Assembly (NCBI GenBank): GCA_035048815.1 | Contig: JAUCBN010000007.1 | Span: forward strand, 5,401,501-5,465,500 | DNA length: 64,000 bases | From: Abelmoschus esculentus | Taxonomy: Eukaryota > Streptophyta > Magnoliopsida > Malvales > Malvaceae | Direction of reading: 5' to 3' | Part shown: piece after piece, positions 1-14,300 of the stretch | Numbering within the stretch: the stretch's first letter is position 1 | Layout: each line of letters begins with the position of its first letter | The notes under the pieces: generated by a model | What the model saw: only the letters and a program-made list of their open reading frames with translations | What the model was told of the DNA's origin: nothing | The model's database searches: none | Translations under genes and position numbers: made by a program

Positions 1-3000
1 TTCTGAAAAGAAATGGGATTGTTATTGACTAATCTATTCGAAGAATACATGTGTAAAGTCTAATTGCTTTTATGTAATGTAGAGGATCCTCGAAAGGTCG
101 TATTCCGGTACAGGAGTACCGGAACCATGTCATACATGGATGTAGAACACGGATACTTGGAGAAACATAATACAAACATTAAAAAAATCCAAAATTCAAA
201 TAAAACTACACGAACAAACTTGAATTCCATAAAGAAAATTCAAATTCTACTATATAAAAAGATAAAATTCCAAGGAAGAGGAAAAGGAGTTTACCATTTT
301 CCGCTTCTAAACACGAGTAGAGCCATGAATGCAAACGAAAGAAAAACGATAGCTCATAAACCGATCGAGCCAACTCAAAACTCAGAAAATAACTTGTAAA
401 TGTAATCCTCTTTCCTTGCCGTTTCTTCCTATTTCCACAGGTCCAGCCACTATGAACAGAAAGAAAACGGCACGAAAAGAAAACAAAAAAAAGGCTGTGA
501 AATTCAGAGAAGCTAGTTTCCACTCCGGATCTCAGTAATCATGACTCCATTAACGGAGCTTGAAAGCATATAACAGAAACAATAACGAAGAAGAACAGCT
601 TCATTTCACACGAGGAGGAGAAATTTTGAATACGGGAGATTTCATTTAAATTTATTTGCGGAAATGAATGTAGAAAAGAATATACAGCGGAATCTGTATT
701 ATGCTGTGTACTCTCCATACAACGAAATCTTAGTTAGAAGTGGTAATGACATTGTTGCCCCTTTTGTTTTTCCCATATCACAAGCAAATCCATATAAAGT
801 ATAAACCATAAATTGAAGCTATTTAATTTAATTTGGTTAAACTATAGTTCAGTCCCTCTATTATAGTTAAATTTGATATTTAGTTTCTTTACTTTAGTTT
901 TACTGCTTGGCTACTATACCTTTAATCTAAATAACCAATATCATTAACTATTTCACCAATAATTATTGTAATGGTATTACTGATATTCGAATTTATAATC
1001 TTTAAAAATATAATCGTTTTTTTAATCGATAAAACTAAATAATTCGTAAGATCGAATATTCTTTTTATAGGTATAAAGTTCAAATTTAGCCAAACAAGTG
1101 ATTTAAGCACTAACTAAATTGTCTAGTTGGAAAGGAAAAAACATGGAGTAAAAATATTTATATATATTGAGTTGAAAATGACAAGTTCCTAATCTTCTTT
1201 ATTTCCATTAACATATTTTATAGAAATTCTCCCCCTTTGGATGGACAACAAACGGTCAGCTCTTGTTTTGTTGCACTTTTGGTGGGGTACCTATAATCAA
1301 ATCAAAAATTCATTCCATATTTATTTAAAATAATTTCAATACAGAGAAAGTAAAGAATAAAGATGGTGGAGTGATCAGAATTTTTAATTATTTTTTTAAT
1401 TTTTTAAGTTATAAATTTTAGATTTAATATATTTTTTCTAAAATCTCTTTATTTTTAAATAAAAATAAGATATATAAAAATATTTTAAGTATATACTTTT
1501 AAAAAATATAATTGATGTTAGGTATTTTTTATAAAAAAAAATAATTAATGGGATGCAACTTTAGTCTGCATGAAAAAATTTCTCTAAATAATTTTCATGG
1601 GAGATTATTTCAATAAATAATTATTAAAAAGGGTATATTAAATTGATTTAACCTTACGTCAGCCACGTCTTAAATTTATAAATAATAGAAAGGAAAAAAA
1701 TCGTATTTTTTATATCTAACCTTCACAATTGAATTTCAATTCATTTAGGGCTTCTACATTCCTTCATGTCATAGGATAATTATAAGTATCTTTATTCTTG
1801 GAGGTGTAATTCATAATGAACTTTTTCAATATTATTAATATATTTTTTTATTGACCTTATTTTTCCTTCTAAATTTATTTTTTCGTCAAATAAATTATAA
1901 AAAATTGAATTTAAAACGTTTCACCTATAATATATATTATTAAAAAAATTAAAAATAAATAAATATTATCTTATAATTATTTTAAAATTAGTAAAAAATA
2001 ATAAAAAATATTATAAATTACACCCCTCCACTAAAATTCATCACTTCTCAAGAATTTGAACTTTGAAGTATCTTATTTGATGATATTGTACTTGGAATAT
2101 TTTGTCCAAGAAAGAAATCAATGGTGTGAGACTTAATGGTTGATCTGTTGGCCTCAGGACCTATTGATTCTACAATGAATGGGTTCCAAAAGTAAAAGGT
2201 TGACAGCACTCTAAATTCAAATAATCATAAGAAAAAATATTTCTTGTTATTCGAATTTAAATAAGTGATCGATCTAAATATGTTTGACATTATTTGATTT
2301 TAGAAAAATTATACACCGAATGATTTATATCATTATATTTCTGTATCGGATATGAAAATTAAAAAAGGAGAATCGAACATAGAGATTACTGCTAGGTTTA
2401 AAATATAAGAAACTATCTGTTCGTGAAGAAAAAGAAGGAATAAACTGTTCAAAATATATGTGAAGAGTTGGCATATTCTTTTCCATGGTTGCATATGAAC
2501 CAAGTGAAATGAATAGTTAAATTGGAAAGAAGATACATGGGGCCAAGAACTGCTGAAGAATGTGACGAAGTGGGGAAATTATTATGGATTCCATTAACAT
2601 GAACATTATTTTAAAAACGAAAGTGGGAGCACAGGTGAAAGTGGATTTTAAGACAATGGCGTGTGAAGTTTATTTACTCATTAATTTATAGTAGGATTAG
2701 AATATATATGTGTGACAAGTGGTAATTGCACTGAAAAGGTTTTCCACGTAAAAGCCACATAGTTATTAACAAATGAAATTCCATGGCCACCTGCAGCCAC
2801 TAATAAAGCAATAAAGAAAGAAACAGAGAAATTGGGATTAGAGTTACAGTGGGAACAAAAGAGGAAAATCCAGAGAGAAAAAGTGACTGTTGCGGATCAT
2901 GGATTCATTTCATCTCCTTCCGGTTGATTTTCTTGGCATTGACAAACGGTTGATTCTTTTGTTTTGGTATTTTCTTTAATTATGAATATTTAATTTATTT

Positions 3001-4716
3001 ATCGATTAATTTGAATCAAACTTTATAGAGATATAATATAAAATCATCCTTCTCAATTCAAATTTTCTCCACATACAATATCAAGATAGATATGACGTTA
3101 GTTAAATAACCGTGATTATCTCTTAAAAACAATCTTCATTATTCAAAATTATTTTTTTTAATGCAAGTATAATATCTTAGGATTGTTTTTACGATGGAAT
3201 CGAAAGAATAGAGATAGAGGAGTGAGCTAAAGCTCATGCTTTTTACTGGATTAACATATAGGTTGATTTATGTTTCAACTTTACTACAATCTAACAAATT
3301 CTATTAGCTAAGAATTTTAACCATCTATTCTATAAATTGTTGATAAACATATTTGATAATTAAATTAAATATTTGTTTTATTAAAGAACAATTCATAATA
3401 GAATATTAGTTTGATTTTATTAAAAGTTTAACCCCTACAAACTCGCCTCGCCTATCCATCCCGATACCCAAATTCTTAGAAGTCAACAGAATTAATGGAC
3501 TTAGATTGCACAAAATTTCAAAAAAAAAGTGATCTTTCATGATCCTAATCAAAGAATTGCAAGACTCAAGTGAACCATGTATGAGGCTGTTGCCTGTTGG
3601 GGTGGTTCAAGAGATGCTCAATCAGTATCTATATCCACATCAAAAATTTATATACAACAATTAGCAAGCATACTTGATCCACGATTTATATACAACAATT
3701 AGCAAACTAAGTAAACGATTTATAATTCAATCTATTAAAATCCTTTTGTATCGAGTCAGACTCACCTCTTCACTTTCCCTATTTGCCTAGTCAAGAGAAT
3801 CTCTTTAGATCTTATCCAAACCTTTAACCAGAGAACCTGTAGATTCAGATAATGTTTGTAGCATAAACCTGACTATATATCTAAAGATGTCTCATTCAAG
3901 CAACAAGAAATGGTCAATAAAAACTTTGAAACATGATTAACGAAATAAAAGGCTTTCTGGGGCCACAATAATATGGTTTAGACCTTTTATATGGTGCAGC
4001 AATGGCATCCATGATGTACTTTATGTGATAATTGATATGGTCTTCTTTTATTCTTTTGAAAAACAAAACAAACAAGTCGTAGAATGTGTTGAATATTGAA
4101 TCTCATACTGTTTTTTTGTTGATGCTCGGACCTGACAACATGGGCCTTTTTCAGCAGCTTGTGCCTTTAGATAGGAAGAACTATTAGGCCAAACGCCCTA
4201 CTAAGTTGAAACAATAAAGACTTCTTCATTGTTCTTGAAGTACCTATGGCTATGACCAGCAATCATGCATATCCGGACATAGGTCCAAGTACATGGAAAT
4301 CTTGGACAAAAATTGAACATACAGAGTCAGACACTCGCACTGAGGTCCAAGTAGCTTAGGTTTAAAGCAAATCCAAGAGATTCAATGAATTTTAAAAAAG
4401 GTTGGAAATAATAATCATAGTCAGGAAGCAAAAAATGTATCAACTAAAAGTTAGTAGGCTTTACTAGGTTACTACAAAGAAAAGAACAAGAAATACAATG
4501 ACACAAAAATTTACCATGGGGCACATTACTGTTCTCAATTGGAGCTTAAAAGCAAAGGTGAAACAAATCCAATGCTTCACAGGACGTCCAATAAAATGTA
4601 CATTGATCGAATCACGAAGACACTCACCCATAATATTAAGATTGTATTACCTCAAGATTCAAAACAAGAGCAGAGCCATTATTTTGCAAAATAAAGCCAT
4701 GGGAGGATATCTATCT
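1..4716. other. AT-rich intergenic region, no gene recognised
   Basis: I find no exon series or familiar protein here. Open frames are short and compositionally random. Most of the stretch is poly-A/T-rich spacer. Around 3.45-4.5 kb composition is more balanced, which could be decayed gene or transposon sequence or a noncoding transcript, but no homology is apparent. A 22-bp direct repeat is listed separately. Sequence just left of 4717 should be the 3'UTR of the L21 gene on the minus strand. Confidence 0.5.
3646..3705. repeat. 22-bp direct repeat, 38-bp period
   Basis: Two identical 22-nt copies lie at 3646-3667 and 3684-3705, with core tatacaacaattagcaa. They are separated by 16 nt. This is a local duplication in noncoding sequence with no known function. 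Confidence 0.8.
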
Positions 4717-6339
4717 TTAAGCAGCACTGGCAACCTTCTCTGGCTTCTTCACAGATGCTTTCAATGGCTTCTCATCAGTTTTGATTTCTGGTTTTTCAAT
4801 TCCTTGTATATCCGTTATTCTCAACTTAGTCAGTTCCTAAAACATGACAACAAACAAAAGGGTTTTAAATTTTAAGTCAAACAAAAAAAATTGTTTAGAT
4901 AAATGGTCATCGACAAACCTGGCGATGTCCTTTGGTTCGGCGGTAATTCTTCCGTCTCTTTTTCTTAAAAATAATCACCTTAGCATCTAATGCCTAACAG
5001 AAGAAAATAAAAATATACATAAATATTTGTGCACAACCTAAAGAGTCAATAATGAAAAACAACAAATACATGCTCTATCAGACTAGCAATTATTGTTTGT
5101 AGCATATCTTTATCTAAGATTTACTGTTTATACAGACAAATGATCCATGGAGCAGAATGTAACTGTGGAAATTTGGTCCAATTTCTTCACTTGTCTACCC
5201 CCGTTGCTTAAAACAAGGAAATATTATGTCACAAAAAATGCAATATGCACTTGAGTGAAAAAAAAATATCAGAGTGAAGCTTACGTGCTCCTCAACAACA
5301 GCATGAATGGACGCATCAGGGAGTATAGGCCTTCCAATAATTGTTTGTGTAGGTGACCCCAGCAAGAGAACCTTGTTCAATATCAGCTGCAAATGTACAG
5401 CCATAGAAGCACAATACCCGTTCTATTAAAAATGCCAGCAAAATTGTCATTTGACGGGAAATAAGAATATGCAACACTAACCATCGATGGTTTCCTATAA
5501 TGCAATTTACTTAAACGAGTCAAAAATGAAAAGTCGGAAATCATCATTAGCTAATAAATATAATAACGAATTCACCCCAGAAAATTGGCTGTGCAATGCG
5601 ATAAGATTATCTTCTACAAAATACTTGCTCATAAAGTCGGCATTCAATTAGAAGAGAAACTCGATGGTTAGCTTATTAAACAACAATACGTAGCATATAA
5701 TATTACTATAAATATGTGTGTTAAAATTGGAGACGACATCAGAAATCTAAAATGCATCAAGAGACGGTAAAAGCTGTGCATATTACCTTGTCATTGACTT
5801 CGCAGAATTTCAACCTCTCTGTGAAAATGGAATCCCCATTGCTCACCTTAAACTGATGCGATCCAATCTTTTCCAAAATAGACAATTAAATTAACAATGT
5901 TCCAATCATTCGATTCTTAAAACCAAAACAGAACATTGAATACCTGAACCACTGCGAAAACTGGCTCATAGTCTTTGAATACCCGATCGGACCTCTGGAG
6001 CGGGCCCACCACTTTGTAGCCAATAGCTGCGGCCTCAGCTTCCTTCTCCTCAGGCGAATAGTCTCTACCCAAATCCGCCTCCACCTCATCGTTCTCCGCT
6101 TCTCCATCGCTGCTCTCATCGACTTCCTCTTCATTCTCGCTGTCGTCGCTTTTGCTGGACGAGAAGTGTCGCAAGTGGGGCAAGGGAGTAAACCATGAGG
6201 GTTCCAAATTGGGAGAGGTTATTATCGGATTTGGCTTTGGGGTCAGGAATTCGAAGGTGGAGAAAAGCGGTGGCTTTTTCAGAGAAATCAGAGCCGTCGC
6301 GTGTCGAGCAAATGATTGGAAGCACCGCCGATGAGCCAT
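4717..6339 (-). CDS. NFD1: Mitochondrial large-subunit ribosomal protein L21 (NFD1-like)
   Basis: Predicted bL21m protein of the mitochondrial 50S subunit. Minus-strand coding exons are 6339-5944, 5867-5787, 5386-5285, 4993-4919 and 4836-4717; all introns are GT-AG and phase 0, giving 257 aa. The N-terminus (MAHRRCFQSFARHA) is rich in Arg, Ser and Ala, as expected of a mitochondrial presequence. It is followed by an acidic linker at about residues 55-90. The L21 fold starts near YKVVGPLQ and runs through the FAVVQIGSHQFKV beta-barrel core. Exon 4 carries the basic RNA-binding segment KKKRRKNYRRTKGHRQ. The length is close to the plant family norm (about 270 aa). In Arabidopsis the orthologue is needed for karyogamy, hence the name NUCLEAR FUSION DEFECTIVE 1. 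The start chosen is the ATG beginning the presequence; the frame stays open upstream without a better ATG. NSF starts divergently about 2 kb away. Confidence 0.92.
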
Positions 6340-8390
6340 TGAAAACTTGACGGTGCTCTTTCTTGTCTTTTGAAGTGCAATCGATGGCTCGCTAGGGTTT
6401 AACAATTTAGCTAGACGAAAATGGGTTTAGATTTTCTTTATACTCTATTTTGTAATTAATTAAAAAACAGTAAAAAAATTGTGCTTAATATGAGGGGTAA
6501 AAATATAAAATTGGACTTTCAAACAACACCCATTCCTAATTCCTAATTTAATCGAGTTTCGGCTCTATTGGGAATATTTTTTATAATTTTTCGAGTGTTT
6601 GAATTTGTAAATATTATAAAATTGTTGGTATAATCTTTCATTTATAAGTAAAATTTTGGAGTCCTTTAACAGGTTTTTAATAACGTGATCTGTTAGCATT
6701 AATCATCTAAAATTAAATCTACTAAATTATACTATAATTTTATCATATTAGATTTACGTTTGAAAGTATTATTATCCCTTCTTAAAATAAAATCTAAAAA
6801 CAGTTTTTATATTATTCTTTTAATTCTTTTTCTTTTTTTTATAAAGTACACAAATGTAAATTAAATTATAATAAATTATTTAATTTAGTAATCAAACTTT
6901 TAATTGTTTTAATATTATCATTAAATTTTTAGTTTTATTCTAAAATAATCATTGACCCGTTAAAAGTGAAACATGATAATTAAAATATTTTGTATCATAA
7001 TATATTTAGTTATCGATACTTACACATTCAAATAATTGTATCAAAATTAAAGAATAATAATTTTAACTCATAATATTTATAAATTATTTCAATTTAAAAC
7101 TATATTAATTAAAATTAATTTAACAATAAATCTTAAAATAAAAATTTTAAACATTAAATTTTAAACCATAAACACTAACCACTTAAATTTTAAACTCAAC
7201 CAAAATAATAAACTTTAAATCATAAATTACAAACACTTAAATCTTAAAAATAAAATCTTACATCCTAACATTGAATCACACTGTAGGTTGTTCTTTTCTT
7301 TTACACTAGAGTAACTTCTTTCTAGGCCTATTAGTTGGTTTTGAGTCCATTATGAAAACAAAGGTCTAAGTTACTGAATTTGCATATCGAGAGGTTATTT
7401 ATCGGTTGTTGACGTGACGGTAATAATGATTAATAATATCTTTATTTAAAGTTTATATTTATATTTTTATAATATAGATTATAGAATTTAAAAGGTTAGA
7501 TTTTCGTATTTAAAGATTAGAGATTAATTTTAAAAATTAAAATTAAATTATTTTTAATAAATATAGTATAAATTAAATAATGTGTAAACAATTTATTATT
7601 TTTATATTAAATAAAACAATCTAGATATAAAAATGTAAATTATTAATTGTGATTAATTATGTTATTGTATAAAATATTTTAATTGATATGTCACCCTTTT
7701 AACAACTCTTACATATTTTTCGATTTTACTTTACAAAGACAATAATACTTTTGATCCTATAATTAAAAAAATAACTATAATATATAAATATAACGATATA
7801 TAACCTTTATTGTATTATCATCGTGGCTTAACTTCCAAAACATTATTAAAGTAAACAATCTTTCTTTTTCTAAATAAATTGTTATGTAAATCAAATGTAC
7901 CCTCAGTTTTTTGTATTCTTTTATCCAAAAGTGTTAATTTTAATTAGATTTGATCTCACACTTAACCTAATTTTTTTTATAGAAATAAAAAATATATAAA
8001 TTATAATCCTAAATTAAATTAATAATTTAAATATTTCTTATAATAATTAATACTAAAAATTAGTTATTTAAGATCAGTCCATATAACGAAAATGTTAACA
8101 AGATTCAACAAGATAAATGCAAACTATGGTCGAATAAACTGATTTCGCTCTCTAAATATAAGTCGGTCTTTTCTTGCCTAGATCACCCAACCAATTGTTT
8201 CAAGCCATCTGTTCCAAGTGTACTTTGTACCCCGCGCAATACCCAATTTTCTCATCTCTTTTTCTATTTTTTCCCGTGGCATTTCAATTCCTTCATTTCG
8301 ATCGAACTTTTTAATTTCGTCTTCTTATCTCTGCAAAGAAACTCTAATTCTTCAACAGATCTCATACGAGAAAAAGCAAACGAGAAAGTA
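6340..8390. other. Divergent intergenic region between L21 and NSF
   Basis: About 2 kb holding the promoters and 5' leaders of two divergent genes. The centre (about 7.13-7.28 kb) is a loose array of motifs such as taaaccataaacact, resembling strongly decayed plant telomere-like repeats (TTTAGGG family). The NSF leader is pyrimidine-rich just upstream of the ATG. I see no gene. Confidence 0.5.
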
Positions 8391-11300
8391 ATGGCGGGAC
8401 GATTCGGATCGCAATCCACTGCGGTTGCAACCAAGGTTGTCACAAGCACACCGTCTACAGATCTCGCCTTGACGAATCTTGCTTATTGTTCTCCCTCCGA
8501 TCTTCAAAGCTTCGCCGTCCCTGGATCCAAGCTCTTCCTCGCTAACATCGGCGATGTCTTCGTTCTCTCTGTCTCATATCCTTTTTTTGATCTCCTTTTT
8601 TGTTGCTTCATTTGCTGTTTAACCGCTTTTTTACACGATTCGTTGTCGAATTGTTCATATTTTTGATTGACTAGCATGATTTAAACTGCATTATTTTTAT
8701 TGATTATTTGATGCTATGCACATTTTCATGAAATTATGGAACGTAAATTCATAAAGTTAGACAATGTTTATTATGATGGTTAATTTTAGGAGATGTAAAT
8801 TTGTTAATAGTTTCGGTTTATTAGAATATGAATTCTTAATAAATTGTTTTCCCACCTTTATTACTAAAAGAAATCGAATATTCATTGTTCTAAACTTATT
8901 TTTTTTAGTTTTAATTGTTGTTCTTCGTATTTGAATTGCGAATTCTTTTCCTGTGAGATTTTTTGGTTTTGACCTTTTGGTTCAACCTTAACTCATAAAT
9001 ACTCCCCATGAAAGCATACGCAATGGATATATTGCTCTCAATGCTATCCATCGCCGGCTTGCAAAAGTTTCTAATGGTGACAATGTATCAGTGAGCAGGT
9101 TAGTTAACCTTAGCTCTCAAAATTTGATGTACACACAATTTCTAGTCACTAACTGTTCCCCCCTCAACATGCAGATTTATTCCTCCTCAAGATTTTAACC
9201 TTGCATTGCTTAGGGTTGAGTTGGAATTTGTGAAGAAGGGTACTAAAAATGAGCAGGTAGATATTAATGCAGGATATGATGTGTTTGTTATCTTAGATGA
9301 TATTATATTGGTTCGATGGATGGCGGTAGGTTTAAATGCTGTCTATTATTTTTGTAGGTTGATGCTGTTCTTCTGGCTAACCAGCTTAGAAAGAGGTTTA
9401 TCAATCAGGTAGGGCTATGTGCCATTTGCCTGTTGGAAAATGCTCGTTTTAGTTTTATGATTGCTTTGCTGTCTATATGTTTGGCTTGGGTTGACTAAAT
9501 TTATACTATTTCTCTTTCTTAATTCTTTGATTTAGAACAAAGGGATTGTTGGAGATTTTCTTTTCAAATGCATGTCAGTTTTTTTGCTCTTATATTATAT
9601 CAATTCATACTTGGAAAATAATTTACTTGATGACATTATCCATCTTTTTTTGTCATATGTCATGTAAAGTGCTTGTTTGCTATTTCCTTTCTTTCCTCAT
9701 GCATGCACACAGCACACGTGTACATTAAATTTCTTTCTGTCAAATTGATGAAAGATTGAATGATTTTTGTTTAAGTCATGGAATACTGGTTTCCTTTTTG
9801 CAGGTTATGACTGTGGGGCAAAAAGTTACATTTGAATATCATGGTAATAACTATATTTTCACAATCAGTGAAGCTCAACTGGAGGGGCAAGAAAAATCTG
9901 GTGCTCCTGAAAGGGGGATAATTTCTGCTGATACCTACTTTATCTTTGATGCTCAAAATTCAAGCGGGATAAAGGTTATATATTGTTTTGATATTAGTTG
10001 GTTTTTTATTTCATCTTAATAGCATATTTGACCCGAGGTTGTCATTCATTCAGAGATATTAGATTTGTATTACATTTATATTTCAAAATTGTAATTAAAT
10101 GCTCTGATACTTTATTTTCTTTGAAGTACTGATATCTAACACTTGTATTCAACACATTTTGGATATGGGTACGAGCAGGGATGGCCTAAAAATTAAGTTC
10201 CTCTATATTTTATATATTTCCTTTGTGTTTTCTATTGATAATCTAATTCTGCACCCCCTACATTTTTAATATAATTTATTGATAGTTTGCACCCCCATGC
10301 ATGAAATTATGGGCCCATCCCTGGGTACGAGGGTATGATCCTCTAAACATATGAAAAACATAGAAAAGATTGAGCATGCTCGTGCCAAATAAATACTTGT
10401 GTCCAAAACTCATCCTGAGTAACTGAGTTCAAGTAACCTAGATTTAATCAGCTTGATTTGACTAGCTGTATGGGTCACTGAATTATGTTTTGTGATGCAG
10501 GTTGTCAATCAACGTGAAGCTGCTAGTAGTAATATCTTTAGGCACAAAGAGTTTAATCTACAATCACTTGGTATTGGTGGCTTAGGTGCAGAGTTTGCTG
10601 ATATATTTCGAAGAGCTTTTGCCTCTCGTGTCTTTCCTCCTCATGTGACTAACAAGTAAGATAACTTATTCTTCTAAGCATAATATTTAATATTTATATA
10701 TCGGATATCTATTTATTTGTTCTGACGGGAATGCTTGAGGTTCCAGGTTGGGGATTAAGCATGTTAAAGGCATGCTACTTTATGGACCTCCTGGTACTGG
10801 AAAAACTCTCATGGCTCGTCAAATTGGAAAGATGTTGAATGGAAAGGAACCTAAGGTTTGGAGTTGTTACCATTGTAGTTAATATGGTTTTTATAATTTT
10901 GAGCTTGGAATTCTTTGGTCATAATTCTGATATTCATGGTTCAGATGGAATAGAATTGAGAGATTTTTCTATACTTCATCTCAATATATATGACATTGGA
11001 CTACTTGTAATGGTTTGCTTGTAGATAATTAGAGACATTATTTTTTAAGATATGTATCCCATGCTTGTTCTAGTGTCAATAGCATTTTAGATTGCTGTTG
11101 AAGAGCACAATGTAAATTAAACTTTTAGCAGGCATGTGAATTGTGTGTCCTTCTCCATGCTTGTTTTTGTTCATCATGTAGTTCTCTGCCTTCTTCATGC
11201 TTCTGTTTTTTTTTTTTTTTGCATGAGTGTGTAACTTCGTTTAGAAAACTTTGCTTTATAGTGTTTTCTTGCCTTATTTTGATGCTGCATACTTACCTTC

Positions 11301-14300
11301 TTGTCTCAGAGATGCTGCATTTGAATTGATTAACTATTATGCTTGCCTATATGGTGACTGTTACTTAATACTGTAATCGACATAATGCAGTATTTTCCTT
11401 GCTGTATCTATTTAGATTGTTAATGGGCCTGAAGTCCTGAGCAAATTTGTTGGTGAAACTGAGAAGAATGTTAGAGACCTGTTCGCAGATGCTGAGAATG
11501 ACCAAAGGACTCGTGGTAAGAGATATGTTCTTGCTAGTTTTTAATTTTTTGGGTTACACTTTTAATTGTACAGTGAAACAACATGTCCTTTGACTTTTCA
11601 GGGGATGACAGTGATTTGCATGTCATAATTTTTGATGAGATTGATGCTATTTGTAAGGTACAACCGTACAAGACTGCTTTATATTACATCTAGGACCAAT
11701 AGTACTTTTGCCTAATTTTATGTGATGTTTCTAATTTCCTTCATATCATGACTTTCCGTATGCAGTGTTCTTTAAAATATTGAAACAGTGGATGATAAAA
11801 CTGTGACAGAGTTGGATATTATTTAAGTCCTGCAATTATTCTTTGATGTGGATCAAGTATGCTTGCATATTTATATTATTTATATGCACGCTGTCCTTAG
11901 ATGCTAACAAAACCAGGGGAATCTTCATAAAAATGTTATTTAAAGTTAGAGACCAGTTTATTTCTTAACACATGAAAGAATATGTGATGTGTCCTAGTCA
12001 CATATTATACCCTTTGGCTGTGTGCCAAATCATTGAAAGATTCAATGCTATTGAGCATCCAGATAATCAACGTAAGGATATTTATTCATATTGTTGAACT
12101 TTCTTCGTGTTATAATTTGACTTTGTTTGATTTTTCAGTCAAGAGGCTCAACTAGGGATGGTACTGGAGTTCATGACAGCATTGTGAACCAGCTTCTTAC
12201 CAAGGTCATTGACTACTTCCCGATAATACATGTGTCTTAACAATCAGTAGTGTTTGTCTCATGCATGCTTATTGGGTTCTCACGGCCAACATGTCTTAAT
12301 GATATGATTGTTTTAACCAAGTTTTCATTTACTTTTCAGATAGATGGCGTGGAGTCTCTAAACAATGTTTTGCTTATCGGAATGACCAACAGAAAGGATT
12401 TACTTGATGAGGCCCTATTGAGGTTGCTCCGTCTCTCCTCCATTCACCCCCTCTCATACACATTCACACACCAAGCAAACGGATTGATCTGCCTACTTCT
12501 TTGTCATATTAGATCACCCTCTACGGCAAGAAGATTGATTAACAACCATTAACGGGAAACAAAATTTTGATGCATTTTATTGTTGTGGAATGTGGACATT
12601 AAATTCTCCGAAGTTGTACTAGAGTTTCAGCAAAATCTTGGTTTTTATTGAGAATTTCATGGCCTATGACCAAGAGTGTACTTAGGAATTAGGATCTGGA
12701 TTCTGGAATAAACATGCAATAAGCTGTCAGCATGTTGAGCTATATAACATTATCTTTGTGAGCTTTGTGGGGTTTTCAGTTTGTTGATGATTGATTAGTT
12801 TGATTACCGTATGAAATGTCATGATCTTAATTACATATTTGATTTCTTCTCCTCTGTAGGCCAGGACGTTTGGAGGTTCAAGTTGAGATAAGTCTTCCGG
12901 ATGAAAATGGTCGTTTTCAGATTCTTCAGATCCACACAAACAAGATGAAAGAGAACTCTTTTCTTGCTCCTGATGTTAACCTGCAAGAACTTGGTATGTT
13001 TATTAGTAATATATGATTCTGGGATGCATTTTCTTCACTGCTTAGAAATTGCTAACTATTAAAGTAAAAGTTTTAGCTCATTTATTCCACTCTCCATCTG
13101 CTCCGAAAGATACACTGGCTGACAGATGATGATGATTGTATTTAAAGTTACCTTTTATTTAGTTTTGTTCTCAATAGCTTGTGAGTTATTTCCTGGGTCA
13201 ACTGGATGATTAAACTTTGTAGTAACATCTTTATCATTAATATCTTCTTAATGTACCTACCTTTGCACTTTCTTTTTCTAAAGAACATGCACATTGTGTT
13301 GTCAATGATCATGAGATGTATCCAGAATTTGGGAAGGCTTCACAAGTTTCTAGTCACTTCTTTTGTTTTCAGCTGCTCGTACAAAGAATTATAGTGGCGC
13401 AGAGCTTGAAGGTGTTGTGAAAAGTGCAGTGTCTTTTGCTTTGAACAGACAAGTAAGTATGGATGATCTTACCAAACCAGTGGATGAAGATAATATTAAA
13501 GTTACAATGGAGGATTTTCTCAAAGCACTCTCTGAAATTGTCCCTGCATTTGGAGCCTCAACTGATGACCTTGAACGATGCAGGTGATTTTTTTGTTCAA
13601 ATTATTACAATTTTCAGTTCTTTGATTACCAGATGTTGATGACATTCTGCTTCAATTCTCATCATTCTTATGTTCTAGTAGTAGGTTTAGAAGGCAATGA
13701 TCCTTTGAGTCCTGAACTTTTGTAGCTTTTAATATTTTTTAGAACATGCCTAAACAAAATGCAAGCTGTGAGCATCACATGTAATTTCCTAGGTTCTGCG
13801 TTCAGCCGTCTGCCAGTTATTTTGTTGCATCCTAGTTCTATTTTCTTAGTTGTCTTGGTTAAAGATATTTGTTTTGGGGAAATATGAATGTTTATCTTGA
13901 ACATTTAATTGGTTTTTGGGGAATTAAAGTTCTTTTTTAAAGTTTTCCAGCAATGATTTGCATCTTTCCTTTGAGTAACTCCGCCTAAATTATTTCTCAT
14001 TTTAGACTTAATGGCATGGTGGATTGTGGTGATCGGCATAAGCATATTTATCAGAGGGCCATGTTACTGGTAGAGCAGGTGAAAGTAAGCAAAGGAAGTC
14101 CTCTTGTTACTTGTCTTCTAGAAGGGTCAAGTGGGAGGTAGGTAGCAGGATTTTTTTTTTTAGACAATCTTTTAGCTTTAACTGTAACTGAATCTAAGTT
14201 GAATTGTACAGTGGCAAAACAGCATTGGCAGCTACCGTTGGCATTGACAGCGATTTCCCATATGTCAAGATAGTAAGCTCCTGGCCTGTTGCAATTTGCA

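Noticed and set aside
206..523. Minus-strand frame at the left edge, with a hydrophobic N-terminus
   Set aside because: It begins with a non-ATG codon and contains biased Phe/Ser/Leu runs from A-rich opposite-strand sequence. No gene evidence.
7130..7280. Possible interstitial telomere array
   Set aside because: The words resemble TTTAGGG-type units only loosely and no perfect tandem units occur, so it was recorded only as degenerate AT-rich sequence.
8570..8600. Continuing NSF exon 1 past 8575 or using a GT donor nearby
   Set aside because: The continuation adds residues (YPFFDLLFCC) foreign to NSF, and no nearby GT site joins to the next exon in frame. The AT-AC solution fits both splice motifs and alignment.
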